Shown: piece after piece, positions 29,038 through 38,055 of the stretch | Layout of the letters: each line of letters opens with the position of its first letter | Numbering within the stretch: position 1 is the stretch's first letter | Origin: Crocosphaera sp. | GTDB lineage: Bacteria > Cyanobacteriota > Cyanobacteriia > Cyanobacteriales > Microcystaceae | Direction of reading: 5' to 3' | Assembly (NCBI RefSeq): GCF_030064895.1 | Contig: NZ_JASJEB010000001.1 | Span: 62,001 to 126,000 of the forward strand | Length of the DNA stretch: 64,000 bases | Notes under the pieces: generated by a model | What the model saw: the letters and a program-made list of their open reading frames with translations, nothing else | Told to the model about the DNA's origin: nothing | Database searches by the model: none | Translations under genes and position numbers: made by a program

Positions 29038-30440
29038 TTATTTTAATGGAACAAAATCGAATCCTGTACGGCTTTTTGAACCAGGCGTAATGGTGATTAA
29101 AATAGAACCACCATTACGATCGCCGGATGGTAAAAATCTTACTTCATCTGCTGCTCCTTCAACGGAAAAATTAGTACTGGATAGACTTTTTTGAATAGTT
29201 TGGCGATCGCTATTTCCTTCTTTTAGAGCGGCCACAATAACCATTGTTGCGTCATAAGCAGAAGCTGTGCGCCAATTTACATCGCCACCCCATATTTGTC
29301 TTGCTTGGGTGATAAATCCATTACCATTATCTTCTACTCCTTGAGGGTGCCAGGGAACGGCTAAAACCATCCCTTCTACAGTCTTTTGTCCTTCTTTGAG
29401 TGTTTCAAAGGTATAAAGGGAAGCACTTCCTAACAGCAATAAACGATTTTGATTAGCTTGAGCAATACTAATTCCTGCTTTAATATTATTCACCGTTGGA
29501 ATTAATAATAAACTATCTGCACCTTGAGCGATCGCTTGGTCAACTTTATCTAAAGAATTTAAACTTTTATCGGCTAAATCACAGTTAATTTCTATTACTT
29601 TGCCACCATCGGCAAAAATAGCTGAAGTGAATTCTTCTTTTAGGGATATACTATATTCTGCACTGGAATCAAAACAGATAGCAACATTGGTTTTTTTTGC
29701 AGTATTAATGAGGTAACGAGATAGTTGATCTGCTTGGAAACGAATACTGGGAACTGTACGAAAAATATAGTCTCCTAATGTAGATATTTTCTTAGCATCA
29801 CTTGTGGGAGAAATCATCACTAATTGACTATTTTGATATACTGGTCCGGCCCCTAATGTAGCATCACTGGAATTATGACCAACTACTGCTAAAATACTAT
29901 TATCTTTTACTAATTTTTGGGCAACTTCTGCGGCTATTTCAGGGTTATTATTATCATTAATAATGGCAATTTGTAGAAATTTTCCGTTAATTCCGCCCTG
30001 TTCATTAACTTTATTTTGTACTTGGGCAACCCCTCTTAAAATTTCTTTAGCTATGTTTAAATTACCACCAATGGAACTACGGCAATTTTTATAGGGTTGT
30101 TTTTTGCAGCTTGAGCATTGTTTAAATAAATGAGGGCTTCTGGATCATTAGGTTGGAGTTGTAGAGAGGTTTTAAATTGGGAGATCGCTTGTGAATAATT
30201 TCCTTCTTTAAATGCCTCAATCCCGGCTTTTTTTTGTGGAGTATCATCCTCAGCAATTAATAATTCATTTCCTATACTTACAGTAGATTGATTATTAATG
30301 GTTTGTGTTGGTTTTGGACTATTATTTGTGGTAATATTTCCTTCTTTTCCTCTTGTAAAATACCAATAACCTGCTCCTAAAATAGTAGCGGTTATGATTA
30401 AAGATAAGATGAGAATTTGGGTTTCTTTTTTTTGAGTCAT
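29038..30440 (-). pseudogene. TPR/periplasmic-binding-protein gene broken by a frameshift
   Basis: From 30440 the frame gives a membrane anchor (ILILSLIITATILGAGYWYF), a short TPR unit (FKEGNYSQAISQFKTSLQLQPND) and KIAVV, and then stops at 30057. Read one base later, the sequence continues as IGGNLNIAKEILRGVAQVQN, NDNNNPEIAAEVAQKLVKD and MISPTSD, a Leu/Ile/Val-type ligand-binding domain that runs to 29038. One base, probably a C in the GTTCC stretch near 30064, is missing. The 29038-29820 frame alone, starting inside the domain, is therefore not a separate gene. It could also be a sequencing error. Confidence 0.75.
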
Positions 30441-30474
30441 GGAAGATCAACTAAGTCAGCATTCATAAGTCAGT

Positions 30475-30498
30475 AGGGACTTAATATTATTAAGCCCT
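30475..30498. repeat. Small palindromic repeat
   Basis: AGGGACTTAATA is mirrored by TTATTAAGCCCT, with one mismatch. Same family as 39117-39196 and 56741-56759. It sits in the divergent spacer upstream of the helicase. Confidence 0.55.
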
Positions 30499-30572
30499 TA
30501 CCTAAGCATTGCTGCTATTTATTTAGTATAATATAAAATAGAAATTGTTGCTTTAATTAATTAGATTTACCC

Positions 30573-32939
30573 TTGAAAAATAACATTGATTTAACTTCTA
30601 ATGAGTCTGTTGCTAACCTGTCAATAAAATTAGAGGAACTGCGGAATAGTTTACGGCCTGGACAACAACAATTAGCCAGTTGGACAGGGGGAAAAATGGC
30701 AATTTCTGCGGTTCCTGGGGCGGGGAAATCCCACAGTCTTGCCGTAGCTGCTGCTATGATGATAGCAAAGTATCAACTACACCCTAGAAACCAGTTAATT
30801 ATTGTTACTTATACTCGCTCTGCTGCTGCTGGAATTAAGGCCAAAATCAAGGAACGTCTCAAGGAGTTAAAGATACCTCAAACGGGGTTTATGGTACAGA
30901 CTTTACACGGTTTGGCCTTGAATATTGCTACTCGTAACCCTGACTTATCTCAACTGAATTTAGAAACATCAACGGTGATTATTCCTACTCCTAGTCACCG
31001 GGTAATTCGTAGTTCCGTTGAAAGGTGGATTAGTGGCAATCCTCGGCGTTATCAACTATTATTAGAAGGTTCAGAATTTGATGGAGAAGAAACGGAAAAA
31101 TTACGCCGTCAATCTGTGTTAAGAACGGAAGTTTTACCTAAACTTGCTCATACTATTATCCGAGAGGCCAAAAGTTCAGGATTAAGACCAGAAAAAGTGT
31201 GGGAATTAAGTCATTATTCCCAGAAACATTATGATATTTTGGCTGTTGCTGCCGGGTTATATGAACAATATCAAACCGTTATGCGATCGCTGGATTTTAT
31301 TGATTACGATGACATGATTTTAGGGGCGTTAAATGTTCTAGAAAATCAGAAAATTAGACAAGTATGGCAACAACAAATATTTGCAGTATTTGAAGATGAA
31401 GCACAAGATTCTAGTCCTTTACAAGAACGATTAATTTCTGCTTTAGCAAGTAAGGAAAATGATTGTAATTTAATTCGTGTGGGTGATCCTAATCAGGCGA
31501 TTAATTCTACATTTACTCCTGCTGATCCTGTTTATTTTAATTGGTTTTGTGAGATTTGCAAGAGTCAAGATAAATTAGCAGAAATGACTCAAGCTGGACG
31601 CAGTAGCAAGATTATTATTGATGCAGCTAACTTTGTTTTAAAATGGGTGAATCAGCAGTGGCAAATTGAAGCTAAAAAACAAGATCAAAAACAGCTTATT
31701 TCTGATATTCAAGAAGATAAAAAAGAAGTTATTCCCTTTCGCTTACAAAATATTGAAACCGTTAGCAAAGATGATCCTCAACCTAATGCTAACCCCGAAG
31801 CAGTTGGGGAAGGATTAGAACTTTATTATCCCGATGATATTTATCACACAGTTGAATTAATTCGGGAAAGAATTATTGAATTATTAAGCAAAAATCCTGA
31901 CCATAATGCAGCTATTTTAGTCAGAGAAAATCGTCAAGGACGTTTCCTAGCTGAAAACCTGAAAGATTTACCAAAAAAACATAAAATAAGGGTCTATGAA
32001 GTAGGAGAATCAGAAAGATTTTCTCAGATTCCTAGCGAAATTTTAAACCTATTACAATTCATAGATAGACCCCATTCTCCCGACTATCTAAAAAATGCCT
32101 TAGAAATATTACAAAATAGGGGTTTAATTCCCTCACAAGACCTCAATATTTTAGCTACTTATCCTGAAAATTTTCTTTATCCTAGTCCCTTAATTCCTGA
32201 ACAGAAAAAACCAGTATTAGAAGCACGTCGTTATTGTTGTAATCTCCTCCAAGCAAAATTAGAATTACCAGATTATCAACTGATTCCCTTCTTAGGAATG
32301 ACCTTAAAATATACAGGTGCAGAATTAGCGACAGTTCAGAAACTTTCTGATAGAATTAGTCAAGAATTAATTGGCAAATTTTCTTTAAAAAGTATCTTAA
32401 ATGTTCTCAGAGAAATCATTAATTCAGAACAGTTTGAAGGGATAGAAGAAGACAGCGAAGAACGTTATACAAGAAAGAATCAAGTAACCATTATTACCAT
32501 GCACAAATCAAAAGGTTTAGACTGGCATTATGTGTTTCTTCCTTTCCTCCATGAAGACGTTTTACCCGGTAATCCTTGGGTTCCCACTGCTGCAAAATTT
32601 TTAGGAGAATTTACTTTAGCAGAAGTATCTCGCGCACAAATTCGTGCTGCGGTTCATCATCAATATATTAACCCAGAAAATCCTTTAATTATTCCTAACC
32701 CAGATGATGCGTGGCAAGAAGCACAACAACTGAAAAAAGCCGAAGAATATCGCTTACTTTATGTGGCAATGACTCGTGCAAAACGTCTTTTATGGATGTC
32801 TGCTGCAAAAGAAGGCCCCTTTCGTTGGAGTGTTTTTAAAGCAGATACAAGCATTAATTTACAGAGTAAAAAACCTTGTCCTATTTTTCCTATTTTAAGG
32901 AAACAATTTCCTAATTCTGTTATTGAATATTTATTTTAA
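30573..32939 (+). CDS. UvrD/Rep-family superfamily 1 helicase
   Basis: 788 aa from a TTG start. Walker A AVPGAGKS lies at residues 46-53, the Walker B box is FEDEAQD near residue 275, and the C-terminal half has TMHKSKGLDWHYVFLP (motif V) and RLLYVAMTRAKRLLW (motif VI). All SF1 motifs are present. It is a DNA helicase of the UvrD/PcrA type, for repair or replication restart; the exact subfamily is unclear. The start codon is TTG with no strong ribosome binding site. Confidence 0.9.
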   Translation: MKNNIDLTSNESVANLSIKLEELRNSLRPGQQQLASWTGGKMAISAVPGAGKSHSLAVAAAMMIAKYQLHPRNQLIIVTYTRSAAAGIKAKIKERLKELKIPQTGFMVQTLHGLALNIATRNPDLSQLNLETSTVIIPTPSHRVIRSSVERWISGNPRRYQLLLEGSEFDGEETEKLRRQSVLRTEVLPKLAHTIIREAKSSGLRPEKVWELSHYSQKHYDILAVAAGLYEQYQTVMRSLDFIDYDDMILGALNVLENQKIRQVWQQQIFAVFEDEAQDSSPLQERLISALASKENDCNLIRVGDPNQAINSTFTPADPVYFNWFCEICKSQDKLAEMTQAGRSSKIIIDAANFVLKWVNQQWQIEAKKQDQKQLISDIQEDKKEVIPFRLQNIETVSKDDPQPNANPEAVGEGLELYYPDDIYHTVELIRERIIELLSKNPDHNAAILVRENRQGRFLAENLKDLPKKHKIRVYEVGESERFSQIPSEILNLLQFIDRPHSPDYLKNALEILQNRGLIPSQDLNILATYPENFLYPSPLIPEQKKPVLEARRYCCNLLQAKLELPDYQLIPFLGMTLKYTGAELATVQKLSDRISQELIGKFSLKSILNVLREIINSEQFEGIEEDSEERYTRKNQVTIITMHKSKGLDWHYVFLPFLHEDVLPGNPWVPTAAKFLGEFTLAEVSRAQIRAAVHHQYINPENPLIIPNPDDAWQEAQQLKKAEEYRLLYVAMTRAKRLLWMSAAKEGPFRWSVFKADTSINLQSKKPCPIFPILRKQFPNSVIEYLF

Positions 32940-33148
32940 ATATAGAATATTCGTTCTTTTTTTCACTGTTATTACACAGAAACGAGGAATCTCATTAACT
33001 TATGGTAAAGTTTCTGATGTAATTGATTCTATTTTTGCCAATACTTATTGCTAGAAAGGGGTTTTGTCCTCAAGATACAAACCTTTTTTATCCTTTTAAT
33101 ATGGGATAGTTAGAATGAAATAACTAAAAACCGTCTATAATAGATGGA

Positions 33149-33331
33149 ATGAATGATCCGACCATAGCACAACTCAAACGTTTATACCTGCTAAGTTATA
33201 CATTAACCAATGTTATGTTTCAACCTATCCATATTATTCGTCTCGATGAACGAGATCAGAATTTATTTATCTTAGCAGGACATCAAGAAAACATTGAAAT
33301 TGTTATTACCCCGAATGGAGAAGTATTCTAA
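33149..33331 (+). CDS. DUF6888 family protein
   Basis: 60 aa. The pattern LLSYTLTNVMFQPIHIIRLDERDQNLFILAG...EIVITPNGEV matches the cyanobacterial DUF6888 family, which is seen almost always next to DUF6887. The next gene starts at its last base (TAATG), so the two are translationally coupled. The small size and pairing suggest a toxin-antitoxin-like pair, which is inference. Confidence 0.7.
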   Translation: MNDPTIAQLKRLYLLSYTLTNVMFQPIHIIRLDERDQNLFILAGHQENIEIVITPNGEVF

Positions 33332-33546
33332 TGAAATCTGTCAATTATACTAATATGACTAATCAAGAACTCAAAAAATATCTGCTTGAACATAAAGACG
33401 ATAAAGAAGCTTTTTATGCTTATTTAGATCGCAAAAAACAACAACCTAAACAAGTAATGATTGGGATTGATGAGTTAGATTCATTAACTCCTGAACAACA
33501 AATTTCATTAATTACTGAACGTCTTCAAGAAAAATTTACACTTTAG
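33331..33546 (+). CDS. DUF6887 family protein
   Basis: 71 aa. The start YTNMTNQELKKYLLEHKDDKEAFYAYLDRKK is the DUF6887 signature; the C-terminus (DELDSLTPEQQISLITERLQ) is an extra helix. It overlaps the DUF6888 gene by 1 bp. The function is unknown, possibly an antitoxin of the pair. Confidence 0.7.
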   Translation: MKSVNYTNMTNQELKKYLLEHKDDKEAFYAYLDRKKQQPKQVMIGIDELDSLTPEQQISLITERLQEKFTL

Positions 33547-33580
33547 CTTTCTTAATCTTGTAAGGTGGGCATTTCAGAAA

Positions 33581-33813
33581 GTAGGGTGGGTTAGAAGGCT
33601 ATAATTTAGGTTATTACCAGAAGATAAAAATACTTCGTAACCCACCATCTTAGTGAGCATAAATAGGAAAATATAAACTAAATTTTAGGGTAATATTTCA
33701 ACAGTTTTGAGAAAAAAGTACAGTCAATTATATATTGAAAATGGTGGGTTACAGCGCAGATAAAAACTTATGATTTTTTCAGAAAAATTGATGCTGCGCC
33801 TAACCCACCCTAC
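33581..33813. repeat. Nested inverted repeats (GTAGGGTGGGTTA family)
   Basis: GTAGGGTGGGTTA at 33581-33593 is complementary to TAACCCACCCTAC at 33801-33813. Inside, GTAACCCACCAT (33637-33648) is complementary to ATGGTGGGTTAC (33741-33752). Each outer arm also pairs with the neighbouring inner arm, so two hairpin elements or one 233-bp symmetric element are possible. No coding sequence is inside. Confidence 0.6.
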
Positions 33814-33857
33814 GGAATGTGTTAGAATATGTCATATAAATTCAAGAATTTTGCATC

Positions 33858-35180
33858 ATGTCTCAAGATTTAATTGCTAACCTTGCTAATGCTTTTGAAC
33901 CGGTTCCTTTACCTGCTGGTAGTGATTTATATGTAGATTTGACTGAGTTTAGAGCAGATGCAAATATTTATAGAGACTTAGGAAAAAAAATTATACAATC
34001 GCCTCAAAATAAACATACTTATCAATTGTATGCTGGACATCGTGGGGGAGGGAAGTCAACGGAGTTATTAAGACTTAAAAAATATCTGGAAGATAAAGGT
34101 TGTTTTGTAGTCTATTTTGCCGCAGATCAAGAAGATATTGATCCAGAAGATGCTCAATATACAGATATTTTAATCGCTTGTACTCGTCATCTTCTCGAAG
34201 AATTAAAAGAAGCTAATTCTACACCATTAAAAAATTGGTTAAAGGAACGTTGGCAAGATTTGATTGATTTATCCTTAACGAAAATTGAGATAGGAGACGC
34301 TACTTTAGAAACGGGAGATTTAATTAAGTATTTTGGAAAGTTGTCTGTTGCTATTCGGGGAATTCCTAGTGAACGACAGAAAATTAGAGAGAAAATTAAT
34401 CCTCATACCGCTACATTGTTAGATGCTTTAAACGAATTTATTGATAATGAGAAAAAACCTTTGCCTCAAGATAAAAAATTGGTGATGTTGGTGGATAATT
34501 TAGATCGCATTGTTCCTATCATGCGCGGAGAAGATAAAAATAATCATGATGAAATTTTCTTGGATCGTGCTGAACAACTAAAAAAATTAAAATGTCATAT
34601 AGTCTATACTATTCCTATTTCTATGGTCTATTCTAATCGTGCTAATGATTTACGAGAGTCCTACGATGGGGATCTTATGGTATTACCTATGATTCGGGTT
34701 TATGATGTTAATAATAATCCTTATGATCCAGGAATTAAGAAAGTTCAGGAAATTATTAGTAAAAGAATTAAGCAATTTTCACCAGATCAAAACTTAGAAA
34801 GCGATATATTTGAAAGCAAAGAATTGCTTGATAATTTATGTTTAATGACTGGGGGCCATGTGCGTAATTTGATGTTATTGATGGACTCTGCTTTTAATTA
34901 TATTGATGATTTACCTATTACAAAAAGAGCAGCACAACGAGCAATTACTCAAGCAAGGGATGTTTACAGGAGAACAGTAGAACATGAACAATGGCCATTA
35001 TTGGCAAAAGTTCATGAAACCCATCAAATTCAAAACGATCAAGAACATCGTAAACTATTATTTAATCGTTGTGTTTTACAATATAGTTATTACGATGATG
35101 ATGAGGAGTTGATTAGTTGGTATGACGTGCATCCCCTAATCCTTAAAATTTCTGAGTTTGTTGAACAGTTGAGTAGTTAG
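33858..35180 (+). CDS. P-loop ATPase, partner of the downstream TPR protein
   Basis: 440 aa. Walker A is GHRGGGKST at residues 60-68 and Walker B is LVMLVDNLDR at 208-217; the general fold resembles AAA/KAP-type NTPases. The C-terminal part (VYRRTVEHEQWPLLAKVHETHQI...LFNRCVLQYSYYDDDE) suggests a winged helix. The gene runs in the same direction as the TPR gene 84 bp downstream. ATPase-plus-TPR pairs are often found in regulatory or conflict systems (inference). Not a recognised named family. Confidence 0.6.
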   Translation: MSQDLIANLANAFEPVPLPAGSDLYVDLTEFRADANIYRDLGKKIIQSPQNKHTYQLYAGHRGGGKSTELLRLKKYLEDKGCFVVYFAADQEDIDPEDAQYTDILIACTRHLLEELKEANSTPLKNWLKERWQDLIDLSLTKIEIGDATLETGDLIKYFGKLSVAIRGIPSERQKIREKINPHTATLLDALNEFIDNEKKPLPQDKKLVMLVDNLDRIVPIMRGEDKNNHDEIFLDRAEQLKKLKCHIVYTIPISMVYSNRANDLRESYDGDLMVLPMIRVYDVNNNPYDPGIKKVQEIISKRIKQFSPDQNLESDIFESKELLDNLCLMTGGHVRNLMLLMDSAFNYIDDLPITKRAAQRAITQARDVYRRTVEHEQWPLLAKVHETHQIQNDQEHRKLLFNRCVLQYSYYDDDEELISWYDVHPLILKISEFVEQLSS

Positions 35181-35264
35181 CAGTCATCAGTTAAGCAGTT
35201 ACCAGTTAAGCAATTATCAGTCATCAGTTAGCAGTTAACAGTTAAGTTTATTTCTGATTTTTAT
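35181..35264. repeat. Short tandem repeat between the ATPase and TPR genes
   Basis: A run of CAGTTA-type units (CAGTCATCAGTTA, CAGTTACCAGTTA and similar) fills most of this 84-bp spacer. Similar units appear at 13130, 39141 and 41390. Confidence 0.5.
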
Positions 35265-36347
35265 ATGACAAGTTCATCTAAAAACAACAATTTAATGATT
35301 GATTCATCTCCTTCTGAACAGTGGGAAGACGCACCAATAACGCGAGAAGAATCTTATCAAGCGTTGCGACGTTCTTTGCGACGCAAAAAAGGCTTTAATT
35401 TATTGTTTGTGCGTTGTTCTCCCATACAAGGAAAGCAAATTATTGAACAAATAAATAAGGATTTACCACAGAAAAAATCTGCTACTCTCAAACTAGATTC
35501 AGAAACAGATAATATCTACGAGAAAATTATTAATATTCCTGATTATCAACAGCTTAATATTTTGTTTGTCTGTGGATTAGAAACGGCGTTATTACGGTAC
35601 GAAGAAGCAGAAAGCGAAGGTTATCAACTGCCTAGTGAAAGTCCTGTTTATGGGGGAACTTGGGCTGGTATTCCGAGAATTTTGGGTTATTTAAACCTCT
35701 CCCGTGAACGGTTTTATCAGCAATTTTCCTTTACTATTGTTTTCCTCTTACCAGAATTTGCCTTGCGTTACTTTATCAAACGCGCGCCAGATTTTTTTGA
35801 TTGGCGATCGGGACTGTATGAATTTCCTACTGATAAAGATACCTTAGAACAGGAAGCTTATCGTATTGTTTATCTGGATAGCGATCTAGAAAAATATAAA
35901 CAGTTTACTCCACAAGAAAGAGAGGAAAAATTAGCAGAAATTAAAGCTTATTTGACTGACTCCCCTAACCTTGATCCCATCAGAAAATCAGAACTTTGGT
36001 TGATAAAAGGTTTAATTCATGCAAAACAAGCAGAATATGAAGCAGCGATCGCATGCTACGACAAAGCATTACAGTTGAAACCAGATTATCATCAAGCTTG
36101 GTATAACCGAGGCATAGATTTAGGTAAGTTAGGAAGGTTGGATGAAGCGATCGCATCCTATGACAAAGCATTACAGTTGAAACCAGATTTTCATCAAGCT
36201 TGGAATAACCGAGGGAATGCTTTATATGACTTAGGAAGGTTGGATGAAGCGATCGCATCCTACGATAAAGCATTACAGTTGAAACCAGATGAGGAACTAT
36301 ATATTAATAATCGTAATAACGCATTAAAGGAAAAAGAAAATAGATGA
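35265..36347 (+). CDS. TPR protein with a P-loop-like N-terminal domain lacking Walker A
   Basis: 360 aa. Residues about 1-200 have an NTPase-like layout (NLLFVRCSP, LNILFVCGLETALLRYEEA, FTIVFLLPEFALRYFIKRAPDFFDWRSG) but CSPIQGKQ replaces a GxxxxGK loop, so it may be inactive or bind another ligand. Residues about 240-345 are three near-identical TPRs (DEAIASYDKALQLKPD). The gene follows the P-loop ATPase. The ATG at 35265 is used. Partner of the ATPase by position; function unknown. Confidence 0.6.
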   Translation: MTSSSKNNNLMIDSSPSEQWEDAPITREESYQALRRSLRRKKGFNLLFVRCSPIQGKQIIEQINKDLPQKKSATLKLDSETDNIYEKIINIPDYQQLNILFVCGLETALLRYEEAESEGYQLPSESPVYGGTWAGIPRILGYLNLSRERFYQQFSFTIVFLLPEFALRYFIKRAPDFFDWRSGLYEFPTDKDTLEQEAYRIVYLDSDLEKYKQFTPQEREEKLAEIKAYLTDSPNLDPIRKSELWLIKGLIHAKQAEYEAAIACYDKALQLKPDYHQAWYNRGIDLGKLGRLDEAIASYDKALQLKPDFHQAWNNRGNALYDLGRLDEAIASYDKALQLKPDEELYINNRNNALKEKENR

Positions 36348-36406
36348 AAAAATAAACATTGAGATACAATGAATTACTAATCATATAACTTATTCAGAAC
36401 ACAGCA

Positions 36407-36535
36407 ATGATTGAATTATATCCTCAATTTTTAACAAAGAATGGTCAAGAATTTGTCTTGTTACCTTCTGAAGAATTTACGACTATTCAAAAACTATTAG
36501 AAAATTTAGAAAAATTAGAAGCAAAGAAATCTTAG
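36407..36535 (+). CDS. Short antitoxin-like ORF
   Basis: 42 aa (MIELYPQFLTKNGQEFVLLP then SEEFTTIQKLLENLEKLEAK). The pattern resembles the N-terminal 40 residues of Phd/YefM-type or similar small antitoxins, which are normally 70-90 aa. A truncated or degenerate copy is likely, since no toxin follows on the same strand. Confidence 0.35.
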   Translation: MIELYPQFLTKNGQEFVLLPSEEFTTIQKLLENLEKLEAKKS

Positions 36536-36585
36536 ATATTATTCAGTATATAGATCAAAAATAATCACCATTAACTTTATTTTCA

Positions 36586-36897
36586 TCAGGATAAATAATA
36601 TAAAACCTTTGCCTCTTGCATTACCTGATCGCGAAAATAAATACTTAATTCTGACGGTGTTCTTAAATCAACTTTATGCCAATTAATTATAGCAGATAAC
36701 TCTCTTTCCATTCTTGCTAAAGTAAAGAAACTAGGGGTTTTTCCTGTTTCAAACTCCACTAAAAAATCAACATCACTCTTATCTGTAAAATCTTCTCTTA
36801 ATACCGAACCAAATAAAGATAATTTAGCAATATAATATTGTTGACAAAAAGCTGACAATGTGTGTTGACAAATAGCAATCGGTAGATTTTTATTCAT
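36586..36897 (-). CDS. MNT-type minimal nucleotidyltransferase
   Basis: 103 aa. LFGSVLRED (Gly30-Ser31) and SDVDFLVEF (D42, D44), with a third Asp in HKVDLRT, make a complete catalytic pattern of the pol-beta-fold MNT family (MntA). Members usually neutralise a HEPN RNase by adding AMP. No HEPN gene lies next to it. It overlaps the stop codon of the PiT gene by one base (TAATG), so it is probably co-transcribed. Confidence 0.8.
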   Translation of the reverse strand: MNKNLPIAICQHTLSAFCQQYYIAKLSLFGSVLREDFTDKSDVDFLVEFETGKTPSFFTLARMERELSAIINWHKVDLRTPSELSIYFRDQVMQEAKVLYYLS

Positions 36898-38015
36898 TAT
36901 AATTTGTCTCCTAATATTTCGATAACTGGGGTAGAAACCGGCACAGAAGCAACTTGATAAACTTCTTGATTAAAAACATTCTGGACAATAAATAACAAAA
37001 CAAAGCTAATAACAGCAGCAATAATAGGAGTTGTGATCCAACCCGAGGCAATACCCCCTAGAACCCCCCATTTAACTTGTCTAACCCCTTTTATGCCTTT
37101 TAAAAGAGCAATACCAATAACTGCACCCACCACTGCTTGAGAACTAGAAACAGGAATGAGAGGAATAGGAGGTAAACCCAAACTAACCACAAAATTTGAC
37201 AATTCTTGGGAGGAAAAAGTAAATAATACTAAAGAATTAGCCAAAACCACCACTAATGCACCCACAGGAGATAAAGTCATTAAACTACCACCCACCGTCA
37301 TCATCACCTGCTTAGAATAGGTGAACACTCCAACAGCAATGGCGATCGCTCCTAATAAAAATAATTGTTCTACTGCGGATATATCAAAAATTCCCGCAAT
37401 TTTTAGGTTTTCAAAGGGAGAAGAAGGGACAAAAACCCCCATTACATTACCAATATTATTCGCTCCCAAAGTATAAGAACCAAACGCACCAACAATAATT
37501 AAACCCCAACGAATATTACTATCTAAACTCAAAAGATGGGGTTTAGTATTATCAATCAAAAGTACAACTAACTTATAGATAACTGCCGCAAATATAGCCG
37601 CCAAAATAGGACAAGCTATCCATGTCCCCATAATTTTGATTAAATCATTAATATTGGTGGGGGAATCACTAAACCAGTTCCAACCCACAATCGCCCCTAC
37701 AACGGCTTGAGAAGTGGATACTGGCAGTCCTAACTGAGTCATCCATAAAACCGTTATAGCAGCAGCTAAAGCAACGGTAAAGGAACCTGCTAAAGCATTG
37801 ACTGCACCTAGTTTTCCCAGTCCTCCGGCTGCCCCGGCCCCTGCGGTTACTGAACCAATAATAATAAAAACACTACAGATAACCGCAGCAGTGGAAAAAC
37901 GAATCATGCGACTCCCCACAGCAGTTCCAAAGACATTGGAAGCATCATTTGCTCCTAATGACCATCCCAAAAATAAACCACTAGAGAGAAAAATAAAAGT
38001 GCTAATTAGGTCCAT
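36897..38015 (-). CDS. Inorganic phosphate transporter, PiT family
   Basis: 372 aa, about ten membrane segments. GANDASNVFGTAVGSRM at the N-terminus and GANNIGNVMGVF in the second half are the duplicated PiT signature sites (GANDxxN). LPVSTSQAVVGA and IPVSSSQAVVGAVIG are the matching re-entrant motifs. It uses proton- or sodium-coupled Pi uptake. It is paired with the DUF47 gene 40 bp upstream, the usual PiT accessory, and is translationally coupled to the nucleotidyltransferase downstream. Confidence 0.92.
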   Translation of the reverse strand: MDLISTFIFLSSGLFLGWSLGANDASNVFGTAVGSRMIRFSTAAVICSVFIIIGSVTAGAGAAGGLGKLGAVNALAGSFTVALAAAITVLWMTQLGLPVSTSQAVVGAIVGWNWFSDSPTNINDLIKIMGTWIACPILAAIFAAVIYKLVVLLIDNTKPHLLSLDSNIRWGLIIVGAFGSYTLGANNIGNVMGVFVPSSPFENLKIAGIFDISAVEQLFLLGAIAIAVGVFTYSKQVMMTVGGSLMTLSPVGALVVVLANSLVLFTFSSQELSNFVVSLGLPPIPLIPVSSSQAVVGAVIGIALLKGIKGVRQVKWGVLGGIASGWITTPIIAAVISFVLLFIVQNVFNQEVYQVASVPVSTPVIEILGDKL

Positions 38016-38055
38016 AAACTTAATCTAACTAATCTGACAAGTTAAGCTATGATAA

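Noticed and set aside
29038-29820. Separate 260-aa gene
   Set aside because: Starts within a ligand-binding domain; the missing part lies just upstream in the same frame.
36407-36585. HEPN remnant next to the nucleotidyltransferase
   Set aside because: EILDIIQYIDQK in another frame is too short and on the opposite strand of the nucleotidyltransferase.
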